Origin: Diabrotica undecimpunctata
Taxonomy: Eukaryota; Arthropoda; Insecta; Coleoptera; Chrysomelidae
NCBI RefSeq assembly: GCF_040954645.1
Contig: NC_092811.1
Span: 121,231,411-121,295,410 of the forward strand
Length of the DNA: 64,000 bases
Direction of reading: 5' to 3'
The notes beneath the pieces are model-generated. The model did not search any database, was not told the DNA's origin, and saw nothing but the letters and a program-made list of their open reading frames with translations. The position numbers and the translations under genes are program-made. Every line of letters begins with the position of its first letter. The first letter of the stretch is position 1. Of the stretch, positions 43,033 to 58,000 are shown piece after piece.

Positions 43033-46000
43033 GTTGGATCGATTGAATTAGATAAAGCATTTGTTAGTTGATTAGAGCTGAGTTGGTTAGTCTCGATGTT
43101 AGTATGTACAGGAGCAGATAAGAAACTATTTTCACCATATTCTGATTTAAGCTTAGAGTTTACAAAAGCCGAGTTATCTAATAAGGGACTCAAATCATGA
43201 ACATCAAATACCGGCCTATTATTACCACGTGACGACAAAGAAATATCCTCAAATTCATTATCAATATTGTCTGAGCTACTGGTAGCAAAACTTCTACCAA
43301 TAGTAGTGGTCCGAACCGGTATAGGAGGAGGTTGTTTCGTTGAACTTGACAGAGACGCATCCGATGTAAGAGAATATGTCGCAGAAACTGTTAATATTGA
43401 AGTAGTACTTAGAGTCGTGATTGTGGAAGTAGCTTGTGTCGTTGTAGATGTAATTAATGCGGATTGAGTAGCAGTCGGAATTGTTAATGTGGAAGTAGAT
43501 GGTTCAGCAGTAGATTGAGTTATTGTGGACGTAGATGGTTCAGCTGTAGATGGAGTTATTGTGGACGTAGATCGTTCAGATGTTGATGGAGTTATTGTGG
43601 ACGTAGATGGTTCAGCTGTAGATGGAGTAATTGTGGACGTAGATCGTTCAGATGTTGATGGAGTTATTGTGGATGTATATGGTTCAGATGTTGATGGAGT
43701 TATTGTGGACGTAGATGGTTCAGCTGTAGATGGAGTTATTGTGGATGTAGATCGTTCAGATGTTGATGGAGTTATTGTGGACGTAGATGGTTCAGCTGTA
43801 GATGTAGATGGGGTTATTGTGGAAGTAGATGGTTTAGCTGTAGATATAGTTATTGTGGACGTAGATGGTTCAGATGTTGATGGAGTTATTGTGGAAGTAG
43901 ATGGTTCAGATGTAGATGGGGTTATTGTGGAAGTAGATGGTTCAGATGTTGATGGAGTTCTTGTGGACGTAGATGGTTCAGCTGTAGATGGGGTTATTGT
44001 GGAAGTAGATGGTTCAGCTGTAGATGGAGTTATTGTGGACGTAGATCGTTCAGATGTTGATGGAGTTATTGTGGATGTATATGGTTCAGATGTTGATGGA
44101 GTTATTGTGGACGTAGATGGTTCAGCTGTAGATGGAGTTATTGTGGATGTAGATCGTTCAGATGTTGATGGAGTTATTGTGGAAGTAGATGGTTCAACTG
44201 TAGATGTAGATGGGGTTATTGTGGAAGTAGATGGTTCAGATGTTGATAGAGTTATTGTGGACGTGGATGGTTCAGATGTTGATGGAGTTATTGTGGAAGT
44301 AGATGGTTCAGCTGTAGATGGGGTTATTGTGGAAGTAGATGGTTCAGATGTTGATGGAGTTATTGTGGAAGTAGATGGTTCAGCTGTAGATGGAGTTATT
44401 GTGGATGCAGATGGATCAGATGTTGATGGAGTTATTGTGGACGTAGATGGTTCAACTGTAGATGGAGTTATTGTAACCGTAGATCGTTCAGATGTTGATG
44501 GAGTTATTGTGGACGTGAATGGTTCAGATGTTGATGAAGTTATTGTGGACGTAGATGGTTCAAATGTAGTTGGATTTATTGTGGACGTAGATGGTTCAGC
44601 TGTCGATGGAGTTATTGTGGAAGTAGATGGTGCAGCTGTAGATGGGGTTATTGTAGACATAGGTGGTTCAGATGTTGATGAAGTTATTGTGGACGTAGAT
44701 GGTTCAGATGTTGATGGAGTTATTGTGGAAGTAGATGGTTCAGCTGTAGATGGGGTTATTGTGGAAGTAGATGGTTCAGATGTTGATGGAGTTATTGTGG
44801 AAGTAGATGGTTCAGCTGTAGATGGAGTTATTGTGGATGCAGATGGTTCAGATGTTGATGGAGTTATTGTGGACGTAGATGGTTCAGCTGTAGATGGAGT
44901 TATTGTGGACGTAGATCGTTCAGATGTTGATGAAGTTATTGTGGAAGAAGATGGTTCAGCTGTAGATGGAGTTATTGTGGACGTAGGTGGTTCAGATGTT
45001 GATGGAGTTATTGTGGAAGTAGATGGTTCAGCTGTAGATATAGTTATTGTGGACGTAGATGGTTCAGCTGTAGATGGAGTTATTGTGGCAGTAGATGGTT
45101 CAGGTGTAGATGGGGTTATTGTGGAAGTAGATGGTTCAGCAGTTGATGGAGTTATTGTGGAAGTAGATGGTTCAGCTGTAGATGGAGTTATTGTAGACGT
45201 AGATGGTTCAGATGTTGATGGAGTTATTGTGGATGTAGATGGTTCAGCTGTCGATGGAGTTATTGTGGAAGTAGATGGTGCAGCTGTAGATTGAGTTATT
45301 GTGGACGTAGATGGTTCAGATGTTGATGGAGTTATTGTGAACGTAGATGGTTCAGATGTTGATGGAGTTATTGTGGAAGTAGATGGTTCAGCTGTAGATG
45401 GAGTTATTGTGGAAGTAGATGGTTCAGCTGTAGATGGAGTTATTGTGGACGTAGATGGTTCAAATGTTGATAAAGTTATTGTGGACGTAGATGGTTCAGC
45501 TGTCGATGGAGTTATTATGGAAGTAAATGGTGCAGCTGTAGATTCAGTTATTGTGGATGTAGCTGGTTCAGATGTTGATGGAGTTATTGTGGACGTAGAT
45601 TTTTTAGATGTTGATGGTGTTATTGTGGAAGTAGATGGTTCAGTTGTAGATGGAGTTATAGTGGACGTAGATGGTTCAGATGTTGATGGAGTTATTGTGG
45701 ACGTAGATGGTTCAGCTGTAGTTGGAGTTATTGTGGAAGTAGATGGTTCAGCTGTAGATAGGGTTATTGTGGAAGTAGATGGTTCAGATGTTGATGGAGT
45801 TATTGTGGAAGTAGATGGTTCAGCTGTAGATGGAGTTATTGTGGACGTAGGTGGTTCAGATGTTGATGGAGTTATTGTGGAAGTAGATAATTCAACTGTA
45901 GACGGGGTTATTGTGGAAGTAGATGGTTCAGATGTTGATGGAGTTATTGTGGAAGTAGATGGTTCAGCTGTAGATATAGTTATTGTGGACGTAGATGGTT

Positions 46001-49000
46001 CAGCTGTAGATGAAGTTATTGTGGAAGTAGATGGTTCAGCTGTAGATGGGGTTATTGTGGAAGTTGATGGTTCAGCTGTTGATGGAGTTATTGTGGATGT
46101 AGATGGTTCAACTGTAGACGGGGTTATTGTGGAAGTAGATGGTTCAGATGTTGATGGAGTTATTGTGGAAGTAGATGGTTCAGCTGTAGATATAGTTATT
46201 GTGGACGTAGATGGTTCAGATGTTGATGGAGTTATTGTGGAAGTAGATGGTTCAACTGTAGACGGGGTTATTGTGGAAGTAGATGGTTCAGATGTTGATG
46301 AAGTTATTGTGGAAGTAGATGGTTCAGCTGTAGATATAGTTATTGTGGACGTAGATGGTTCAGATGTTGATGGAGTTATTGTGGAAGTAGATGGTTCAAC
46401 TGTAGACGGGGTTATTGTGGAAGTAGATGGTTCAGATGTTGATGGAGTTATTGTGGAAGTAGATGGTTCAGCTGTAGATATAGTTATTGTGGACGTAGAT
46501 GGTTCAGCTGTAGATGGAGTTATTGTGGAAGTAGATGGTTCAGCTGTAGATGGGGTTATTGTGGAAGTAGATGGTTCAGCTGTAGATGGGGTTATTGTGG
46601 AAGTTGATGGTTCAGCTGTTGATGGAGTTATTGTGGAAGTAGATGGTTCAGCTGTAGTTGGAGTTATTGTGGATATAGATGGTTCAGAAGTTGATGGAGT
46701 TATTGTGGACGTAGATGGTTCAGCTGAAGATGGAGTTATTGTGGAAGTTGATGGTTCAGCTGTAGTTGGAGTTATTGTGGATGTAGATGGTTCAGAAGTT
46801 GATGGAGTTATTGTGGAAGTAGATGGTTCAGCTGTAGATGGGGTTATTGTGGAAGTTGATGGTTCAGCTGTTGATGGAGTTATTGTGGAAGTAGATGGTT
46901 CAACTGTAGACGGGGTTATTGTGAAAGTAGATGGTTCAGATGTTGATGGAGTTATTGTGGAAGTAGATGGTTCAGCTGTAGATGGGGTTATTGTGGAAGT
47001 GGATGGTTCAACTGTAGACGGGGTTATTGTGGAAGTAGATGGTTCAGATGTTGATGGAGTTATTGTGGAAGTAGATGGTTCAGCTGTAGATATAGTTATT
47101 GTGGACGTAGATGGTTCAGCTGTAGATGAAGTTATTGTGGAAGTAGATGGTTCAGCTGTAGATGGGGTTATTGTGGAAGTTGATGGTTCAGCTGTTGATG
47201 GAGTTATTGTGGATGTAGATGGTTCAACTGTAGACGGGGTTATTGTGGAAGTAGATGGTTCAGATGTTGATGGAGTTATTGTGGAAGTAGATGGTTCAGC
47301 TGTTGATATAGTTATTGTGGACGTAGATGGTTCAGATGTTGATGGAGTTATTGTGGAAGTAGATGGTTCAACTGTACACGGGGTTATTGTGGAAGTAGAT
47401 GGTTCAGATGTTGATGAAGTTATTGTGGAAGTAGATGGTTCAGCTGTAGATATAGTTATTGTGGACGTAGATGGTTCAGATGTTGATGGAGTTATTGTGG
47501 AAGTAGATGGTTCAACTGTAGACGGGGTTATTGTGGAAGTAGATGGTTCAGATGTTGATGGAGTTATTGTGGAAGTAGATGGTTCAGCTGTAGATATAGT
47601 TATTGTGGACGTAGATGGTTCAGCTGTAGATGGAGTTATTGTGGAAGTAGATGGTTCAGCTGTAGATGGGGTTATTGTGGAAGTAGATGGTTCAGCTGTA
47701 GATGGCTTTATTGTGGAAGTTGATGGTTCAGCTGTTGATGGAGTTATTGTGGAAGTATATGGTTCAGCTGTAGTTGGAGTTATTGTGGATATAGATGGTT
47801 CAGAAGTTGATGGAGTTATTGTAGACGTAGATGGTTCAGCTGAAGATGGAGTTATTGTGGAAGTTGATGGTTCAGCTGTAGTTGGAGTTATTGTGGATGT
47901 AGATGGTTCAGAAGTTGATGGAGTTATTGTGGAAGTTGATGGTTCAGCTGTTGATGGAGTTATTGTGGAAGTAGATGGTTCAACTGTAGACGGGGTTATT
48001 GTGAAAGTAGATGGTTCAGATGTTGATGGAGTTATTGTGGAAGTAGATGGTTCAGCTGTAGATGGGGTTATTGTGGAAGTGGATGGTTCAACTGTAGACG
48101 GGGTTATTGTGGAAGTAGATGGTTCAGATGTTGATGGAGTTATTGTGGAAGTAGATAATTCAGCTGTAGATATAGTTATTGTAGACGTAGATGGTTCAGA
48201 TGTTGATGGAGTTATTGTGGAAGTAGATGGTTCAACTGTAGACGGGGTTATTGTGGAAGTAGATGGTTCAGATGTTGATTGAGTTATTGTGGAAGTAGAT
48301 GGTTCAGCTGTAGATATAGTTATTGTGGACGTAGATGGTTCAGCTGTAGATGGAGTTATTGTGGAAGTAGATAGTTCAGCTGTAGATGGGGTTATTGTGG
48401 AAGTAGATGGTTCAGCTGTAGATGGGGTTATTGTGGAAGTTGATGGTTCAGCTGTTGATGGAGTTATTGTGGAAGTAGATGGTTCAGCTGTAGTTGGAGT
48501 TATTGTGGATATAGATGGTTCAGAAGTTGATGGAGTTATTGTGGACGTAGATGGTTCAGCTGAAGATGGAGTTATTGTGGAAGTTGATGGTTCAGCTGTA
48601 GTTGGAGTTATTGTGGATGTAGATGGTTCAGAAGTTGATGGAGTTATTGTGGAAGTAGATGGTTCAGCTGTAGATGGGGTTATTGTGGAAGTTGATGGTT
48701 CAGCTGTTGATGGAGTTATTGTGGAAGTAGATGGTTCAACTGTAGACGGGGTTATTGTGAAAGTAGATGGTTCAGATGTTGATGGAGTTATTGTGGAAGT
48801 AGATGGTTCAGCTGTAGATGGGGTTATTGTGGAAGTGGATGGTTCAACTGTAGACGGGGTTATTGTGGAAGTAGATGGTTCAGATGTTGATGGAGTTATT
48901 GTGGAAGTAGATAATTCAGCTGTAGATATAGTTATTGTAGACGTAGATGGTTCAGATGTTAATGGAGTTATTGTGGAAGTAGATGGTTCAACTGTAGACG

Positions 49001-52000
49001 GGGTTATTGTGGAAGTAGATGGTTCAGATGTTGATTGAGTTATTGTGGAAGTAGATGGTTCAGCTGTAGATATAGTTATTGTGGACGTAGATGGTTCAGA
49101 TGTTGATGGAGTTATTGTGGAAGTAGATGGTTCAACTGTAGACGGGGTTATTGTGGAAGTAGATGGTTCAGATGTTGATGGAGTTATTGTAGAAGTAGAT
49201 GGTTCAGCTGTAGATATAGTTATTGTGGACGTAGATGGTTCAGATGTTGATGGGGTTATTGTGAAAGTAGATGGTTCAACTGTAGATGGGGTTATTGTGG
49301 AAGTAGATGGTTTAGATGTTGATGGAGTTATTGTGGAAGTAGATGGTTCAACTGTAGACGGGGTTATTGTGGAAGTAGATGGTTCAGATGTTGATGGAGT
49401 TATTGTAGAAGTAGATAGTTCAGCTGTAGATATAGTTATTGTGGACGTAGATGGTTCAGATGTTGATGGAGTTATTGTGGAAGTAGATGGTTCAACTGTA
49501 GACGGGGTTATTGTGGAAGTAGATGGTTTAGATGTTGATGGAGTTATTGTGGAAGTAGATGGTTCAACTGTAGACGGGGTTATTGTGGAAGTAGATGGTT
49601 CAGATGTTGATGGAGTTATTGTGGAAGTAGATAGTTCAGCTGTAGATATAGTTATTGTGGACGTAGATGGTTCAGATGTTGATGGAGTTATTGTGGAAGT
49701 AGATGGTTCAGCTGTAGATGGGGTTATTGTGGAAGTTGATGGTTCAGCTGTTGATGGAGTTATTGTGGAAGTAGATGGTTCAACTGTAGACGGGGTTATT
49801 GTGGAAGTAGATGGTTTAGATGTTGATGGAGTTATTGTGGAAGTAGATGGTTCAACTGTAGACGGGGTTATTGTGGAAGTAGATGGTTCAGATGTTGATG
49901 GAGTTATTGTGGAAGTAGATAGTTCAGCTGTAGATATAGTTATTGTGGACGTAGATGGTTCAGATGTTGATGGAGTTATTGTGGAAGTAGATGGTTCAGC
50001 TGTAGATATAGTTATTATGGAAGTAGATGGTTCAGATGTTGATAGAGTTATTGTGGAAGTAGATGGTTCAGCTGTAGATATAGTTATTGTGGACGTAGAT
50101 GGTTCAGATGTTGATGGAGTTATTGTGGAAGTAGATAGTTCAGCTGTAGATATAGTTATTGTGGACGTAGATGGTTCAGATGTTGATGGAGTTATTGTGG
50201 AAGTAGATGGTTCAGCTGTAGATATAGTTATTATGGAAGTAGATGGTTCAGATGTTGATGGAGTTATTGTGGAAGTAGATGGTTCAGCTGTAGATATAGT
50301 TATTGTGGACGTAGATGGTTCAGATGTTGATGGAGTTATTGTGGAAGTAGATGGTTCAGCTGTAGATGGGGTTATTGTGGAAGTTGATGGTTCAGCTGTT
50401 GATGGAGTTATTGTGGAAGTAGATGGTTCAACTGTAGACGGGGTTATTGTGGAAGTAGATGGTTTAGATGTTGATGGAGTTATTGTGGAAGTAGATGGTT
50501 CAACTGTAGACGGGGTTATTGTGGAAGTAGATGGTTCAGATGTTGATGGAGTTATTGTGGAAGTAGATAGTTCAGCTGTAGATATAGTTATTGTGGACGT
50601 AGATGGTTCAGATGTTGATGGAGTTATTGTGGAAGTAGATGGTTCAGCTGTAGATATAGTTATTGTGGACGTAGATGGTTCAGATGTTGATGGAGTTATT
50701 GTGGAAGTAGATGGTTCAGCTGTAGATGGGGTTATTGTGGAAGTTAATGGTTCAGCTGTTGATGGAGTTATTGTGGAAGTAGATGGTTCAACTGTAGACG
50801 GGGTTATTGTGGAAGTAGATGGTTCAGATGTTGATGGAGTTATTGTGGAAGTAGATGGTTCAGCTGTAGATATAGTTATTGTGGACGTAGATGGTTCAGA
50901 TGTTGATGGAGTTATTGTGGAAGTAGATGGTTCAACTGTAGACGGGGTTATTGTGGAAGTAGATGGTTCAGATGTTGATGGAGTTATTGTGGAAGTAGAT
51001 AGTTCAGCTGTAGATATAGTTATTGTGGACGTAGATGGTTCAGATGTTGATGGAGTTATTGTGGAAGTAGATGGTTCAGCTGTAGATGGGGTTATTGTGG
51101 AAGTTAATGGTTCAGCTGTTGATGGAGTTATTGTGGAAGTAGATGGTTCAACTGTAGACGGGGTTATTGTGGAAGTAGATGGTTCAGATGTTGATGGAGT
51201 TATTGTGGAAGTAGATGGTTCAGCTGTAGATATAGTTATTGTGGAAGTTAATGGTTCAGCTGTTGATGGAGTTATTGTGGAAGTAGATGGTTCAACTGTA
51301 GACGGGGTTATTGTGGAAGTAGATGGTTCAGATGTTGATGGAGTTATTGTGGAAGTAGATAGTTCAGCTGTAGATATAGTTATTGTGGACGTAGATGGTT
51401 CAGATGTTGATGGAGTTATTGTGGAAGTAGATGGTTCAGCTGTAGATATAGTTATTGTGGACGTAGATGGTTCAGATGTTGATGGAGTTATTGTGGAAGT
51501 AGATGGTTCAGCTGTAGATGGGGTTATTGTGGAAGTTAATGGTTCAGCTGTTGATGGAGTTATTGTGGAAGTAGATGGTTCAACTGTAGACGGGGTTATT
51601 GTGGAAGTAGATGGTTCAGATGTTGATGGAGTTATTGTGGAAGTAGATAGTTCAGCTGTAGATATAGTTATTGTGGACGTAGATGGTTCAGATGTTGATG
51701 GAGTTATTGTGGAAGTAGATAGTTCAGCTGTAGATATAGTTATTGTGGACGTAGATGGTTCAGATGTTGATGGAGTTATTGTGGAAGTAGATAGTTCAGC
51801 TGTAGATATAGTTATTGTGGACGTAGATGGTTCAGATGTTGATGGAGTTATTGTGGAAGTAGATGGTTCAGCTGTAGATGGGGTTATTGTGGAAGTTAAT
51901 GGTTCAGCTGTTGATGGAGTTATTGTGGAAGTAGATGGTTCAACTGTAGACGGGGTTATTGTGGAAGTAGATGGTTCAGATGTTGATGGAGTTATTGTGG

Positions 52001-55000
52001 AAGTAGATGGTTCAACTGTAGACGGGGTTATTGTGGAAGTAGATGGTTCAGATGTTGATGGAGTTATTGTGGAAGTAGATGGTTCAGCTGTAGATTTAGT
52101 TATTGTGGACGTAGATGGTTCAGATGTTGATGGAGTTATTGTGGAAGTAGATGGTTCAGCTGTAGATATAGTTATTGTGGACGTAGATGGTTCAGATGTT
52201 GATGGAGTTATTGTGGAAGTAGATGGTTCAGCTGTAGATGGGGTTATTGTGGAAGTTGATGGTTCAGCTGTTGATGGAGTTATTGTGGAAGTAGATGGTT
52301 CAACTGTAGACGGGGTTATTGTGGAAGTAGATGGTTCAGATGTTGATGGAGTTATTGTGGAAGTAGATGGTTCAACTGTAGACGGGGTTATTGTGGAAGT
52401 AGATGGTTCAGATGTTGATGGAGTTATTGTGGAAGTAGATGGTTCAGCTGTAGATATAGTTATTGTGGACGTAGATGGTTCAGATGTTGATGGAGTTATT
52501 GTGGAAGTAGATGGTTCAGCTGTAGATATAGTTATTGTGGACGTAGATGGTTCAGATGTTGATGGAGTTATTGTGGAAGTAGATGGTTCAGCTGTAGATG
52601 GGGTTATTGTGGAAGTTGATGGTTCAGCTGTTGATAGAGTTATTGTGGAAGTAGATGGTTCAACTGTAGACGGGGTTATTGTGGAAGTAGATGGTTCAGA
52701 TGTTGATGGAGTTATTGTGGAAGTAGATGGTTCAGCTGTAGATATAGTTATTGTGGACGTAGATGGTTCAGATGTTGATGGAGTTATTGTGGAAGTAGAT
52801 GGTTCAGCTGTAGATGGGGTTATTGTGGAAGTTGATGGTTCAGCTGTTGATGGAGTTATTGTGGAAGTAGATGGTTCAACTGTAGACGGGGTTATTGTGG
52901 AAGTAGATGGTTCAGATGTTGATGGAGTTATTGTGGAAGTAGATGGTTCAGCTGTAGATATAGTTATTGTGGACGTAGATGGTTCAGATGTTGATGGAGT
53001 TATTGTGGAAGTAGATGGTTCAGCTGTAGATATAGTTATTGTGGACGTAGATGGTTCAGATGTTGATGGAGTTATTGTGGAAGTAGATGGTTCAGCTGTA
53101 GATATAGTTATTGTGGACGTAGATGGTTCAAATGTTGATGGAGTTATTGTGGAAGTAGATGGTTCAACTGTAGACGGGGTTATTATGGAAGTAGATGGTT
53201 CAGATGTTGATGGAGTTATTGTGGAAGGAGATGGTTCAGCTGTAGATATAGTTATTGTGGACGTAGATGGTTCAGATGTTGATGGAGTTATTGTGGAAGT
53301 AGATGGTTCAGCTGTAGATGGGGTTATTGTCGAAGTTGATGGTTCAGCTGTTGATGGAGTTATTGTGGAAGTAGATGGTTCAACTGTAGACGGGGTTATT
53401 GTGGAAGTAGATGGTTCAGATGTTGATAAAGTTATTGTGGAAGTAGATGGTTCAACTGTAGACGGGGTTATTGTGGAAGTAGATGGTTCAGATGTTGATG
53501 GAGTTATTGTGGAAGTAGATGGTTCAGCTGTAGATATAGTTATTGTGGACGTAGATGGTTCAGATGTTGATGGAGTTATTGTGGAAGTAGATGGTTCAGC
53601 TGTAGATGGGGTTATTGTGGAAGTTGATGGTTCAGCTGTTGATGGAGTTATTGTGGAAGTAGATGGTTCAACTGTAGACGGGGTTATTGTGGAAGTAGAT
53701 GGTTCAGATGTTGATGGAGTTATTGTATAAGTAGATGGTTCAACTGTAGACGGGGTTATTGTGGAAGTAGATGGTTCAGATGTTGATGGAGTTATTGTGG
53801 ACGTAGAGGGTTCAACTGTAGACGGGGTTATTGTGGAAGTAGATGGTTCAGATGTTGATGGAGTTATTGTGGAAGTAGATGGTTCAGCTGTAGATATAGT
53901 TATTGTGGACGTAGATGGTTCAGATGTTGATGGAGTTATTGTGGAAGTAGATGGTTCAGCTGTAGATATAGTTATTGTGGACGTAGATGGTTCAGATGTT
54001 GATGGAGTTATTGTGGAAGTAGATGGTTCAGCTGTAGATGGGGTTATTGTGGAAGTTGATGGTTCAGCTGTTGATAGAGTTATTGTAGAAGTAGATGGTT
54101 CAACTGTAGACGGGGTTATTGTGGAAGTAGATGGTTCAGATGTTGATGGAGTTATTGTGGAAGTAGATGGTTCAGCTGTAGATATAGTTATTGTGGACGT
54201 AGATGGTTCAGATGTTGATGGAGTTATTGTGGAAGTAGATGGTTCAGCTGTAGATATAGTTATTGTGGACGTAGATGGTTCAGATGTTGATGGAGTTATT
54301 GTGGAAGTAGATGGTTCAACTGTAGACGGGGTTATTATGGAAGTAGATGGTTCAGATGTTGATGGAGTTATTGTGGAAGTAGATGGTTCAGCTGTAGATA
54401 TAGTTATTGTGGACGTAGATGGTTCAGATGTTGATGGAGTTATTGTGGAAGTAGATGGTTCAGCTGTAGATGGGGTTATTGTGGAAGTTGATGGTTCAGC
54501 TGTTGATGGAGTTATTGTGGAAGTAGATGGTTCAACTGTAGACGGGGTTATTGTGGAAGTAGATGGTTTAGATGTTGATGGAGTTATTGTGGAAGTAGAT
54601 GGTTCAACTGTAGACGGGGTTATTGTGGAAGTAGATGGTTCAGATGTTGATGGAGTTATTGTGGAAGTAGATGGTTCAGCTGTAGATATAGTTATTGTGG
54701 ACGTAGATGGTTCAGATGTTGATGGAGTTATTGTGGAAGTAGATGGTTCAGCTGTAGATATAGTTATTGTGGACGTAGATGGTTCAGATGTTGATGGAGT
54801 TATTGTGGAAGTAGATGGTTCAGCTGTAGATGGGGTTATTGTGGAAGTTGATGGTTCAGCTGTTGATGGAGTTATTGTGGAAGTAGATGGTTCAACTGTA
54901 GACGGGGTTATTGTGGAAGTAGATGGTTCAGATGTTGATGGAGTTATTGTGGAAGTAGATGGTTCAACTGTAGACGGGGTTATTGTGGAAGTAGATGGTT

Positions 55001-58000
55001 CAGATGTTGATGGAGTTATTGTGGAAGTAGATGGTTCAGCTGTAGATATAGTTATTGTGGACGTAGATGGTTCAGATGTTGATGGAGTTATTGTGGAAGT
55101 AGATGGTTCAGCTGTAGATGGGGTTATTGTGGAAGTTGATGGTTCAGCTGTTGATGGAGTTATTGTGGAAGTAGATGGTTCAACTGTAGACGGGGTTATT
55201 GTGGAAGTAGATGGTTCAGATGTTGATGGAGTTATTGTGGAAGTAGATGGTTCAACTGTAGACGGGGTTATTGTGGAAGTAGATGGTTCAGATGTTGATG
55301 GAGTTATTGTGGACGTAGAGGGTTCAGCTGTAGATGATGTCAATGTGGATAAGGTAGATGCAGGAGTAGTAGTTGTTGTGGACGTAGAGGGTTCAGCTGT
55401 AGATGATGTCAATGTGGATAAGGTAGACGCAGGAGTAGTAGTTGTTGTGGACCTAGACGTCTCAGCTGAAGAGGACGTTATTGTGGGAGTAGATGATTCA
55501 GCTGTAGATGATGTCAATGTGGATAAGGTAGACGCAGGAGTAGTTGTTGTTGTGGACGTAGACGTCTCAGCTGAAGAGGACGTTATTGTGGAAGTAGATG
55601 GTTCAGCTGTAGATGATGTCAATGTGGATAAGGTAGACGCAGGAGTAGTAGTTGTTGTGGACGTAGACGTCTCAGCTGAAGAGGACGTTATTGTGGAAGT
55701 AGATGGTTCAGCTGTAGATGATGTCAATGTGGATAAGGTAGACGCAGGAGTAGTAGTTGTTGTGGACGTAGACGTCTCAGCTGAAGAGGACGTTATTGTG
55801 GAAGTAGATGGTTCAGCTGTAGATGATGTCAATGTGGATAAGGTAGACGCAGGAGTAGTAGTTGTTGTGGAAGTAGACGTCTCAGCTGAAGAGGACGTTA
55901 TTGTGGAAGTAGATGGTTCAGCTGTAGATGATGTCAATGTGGATAAGGTAGACGCAGGAGTAGTAGTTGTTGTGGACGTAGACGTCTCAGCTGAAGAGGA
56001 CGTTATTGTGGAAGTAGATGGTTCAGCTGTAGATGATGTCAATGTGGATAAGGTAGACGCAGGAGTAATATTTGTTGTGGACGTAGACGTCTCAGCTGAA
56101 GAGGACGTTATTGTGGAAGTAGATGGTTCAGCTGTAGATGATGTCAATGTGGATAAGGTAGACGCAGGAGTATTATTTGTTGTGGACGTAGATGGTTCAG
56201 CTGAAGAGGACGTTATTGTGGAAGTAGATGGTTCAGCTGTAGATGATGTCAATGTGGATAAGGTAGACGCACGAGTAGTAGTTGCTGTGGACGTAGACGT
56301 GTCAGCTGAAGAGGACGTTATTGTGGAAGTAGATGGTTCAGCTGTAGTTGATGTCAATGTGGATAAGGTAGACGCAGGAGTAGTAGTTGTTGTGGACGTA
56401 GACGTCTCAGCTGAAGAGGACGTTATTGTGGAAGTAGGTGGTTCAGCTGTAGATGATGTCAATGTGGATAAGGTAGACGCAGGAGTAGTAGTTGTTGTGG
56501 ACGTAGACGTCTCAGCTGAAGAAGATGTTATTGTGGAAGTAGATGGTTCAGCTGTAGATGATGTCAATGTGGATAAGGTAGACGCAGGAGTAGTAGTTAT
56601 TGTGGAAGTAGATGGTTCAGCTGAAGAGGACGTTATTGTGGAAGTAGATGGTTCAGCTGTAGATGATGTCAATGTGGATAAGGTAGACGCAGGAGTAGCA
56701 GTTGTTGTGGAAGTAGATGGTTCAGCTGTAGATGATGTCAATGTGGATAAGGTAGACGCAGGAGTAGTAGTTGTTATGGACGTAGATGATTCAGCTGAAG
56801 AGGAGGTTATTGTGGAAGTAGATGGTTCAGCTGTAGATGATGTCAATGTGGATAAGGTAGACGCAGGAGTGGTAGTTGTTGTGGACGTAGATGATTCAGC
56901 TGAAGAGGAGGTTATTGTGGAAGTAGATGGTTCAGCTGTAGATGATGTCAATGTGGATAAGGTAGACGCAGGAGTAGTAGTTGTTGTGAAAGTAGATGGT
57001 TCAGCTGTAGATGATGTCAATGTGGATAAGGTAGACGCAGGAGTAGTAGTTGTTATGGACGTAGATGTCTCAGCTGAAGAGGACGTTATTGTGGAAGTAG
57101 GTGGTTCAGCTGTAGATGATGTCAATGTGGATAAGGTAGACGCAGGAGTAGTAGTTGTTGTGGACGTAGATGGTTCAGCTGAAGAGGACGTTATTGTGGA
57201 AGTAGATGGTTCAGCTGTAGATGATGTCAATGTGGATAAGGTAGACGCAGGAATAGTAGTTGTTGTGGACGTAGATGTCTCAGCTGAAGAGGACGTTATT
57301 GTGGAAGTAGGTGGTTCAGCTGTAGATGATGTCAATGTGGATAATGTAGACGCAGGAGTAGTAGTTGTTGTGGACGTAGACGTCTCAGCTGAAGATGTTA
57401 TTGTGGAAGTAGATGGTTCAGTTGTAGATGATATCAATGTGGATAAGGTAGACGCAGGAGTAGTAGTTATTGTGGAAGTAGATGGTTCAGCTGAAGAGGA
57501 CGTTATTGTGGAAGTAGATGGTTCCGCTGTAGATGATGTCAATGTGGATAAGGTAGACGCAGGAGTAGTAGTTGTTGTGGACGTAGATGATTCAGCTGAA
57601 GAGGACGTTATTGTGGAAGTAGATGGTTCAGCTGTAGATGATGTCAATGTGGATAAGGTAGACGCAGGAGTAGTAGTTGTTGTGGACGTAGATGTTTCAG
57701 CTGAAGAGGACGTTATTGTGGAAGTAGATGGTTCAGCTGTAGATGATGGTAATGTGGATAAGGTAGACGCAGGAGTAGTAGTTGTTGTGGACGTAGACGT
57801 CTCAGCTGAAGAGGACGTTATTGTGGAAGTAGATGGTTCAGCTGTAGATGATGTCAATGTGGATAAGGTGGATGCAGGAGTAGTAGTTGTTGCGGACGTA
57901 GATGATTCAGCTGAAGTGGAGGTTATTGTGGAAGTAGATGGTTCAGCTGTAGATGATGTCAATGTGGATAAGGTAGATGCAGGAGTAGAAGTTGTTGTGA

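Noticed and set aside
43525..53730. Long plus-strand ORFs (589, 993, 249 and 1,561 codons) reading VDGVIVEVDGS-type repeats
   Set aside because: They are the antisense of the mucin repeat. The 36-bp unit happens to lack stops in that frame, and single changes produce stops at 45295, 48283, 49039 and 53731 while the minus frame stays open throughout. There is no unique N- or C-terminus on the plus strand.
43495..55320. CRISPR-like array (36-bp direct repeats)
   Set aside because: There are no spacers, the units are contiguous and coding, and the context is eukaryotic.
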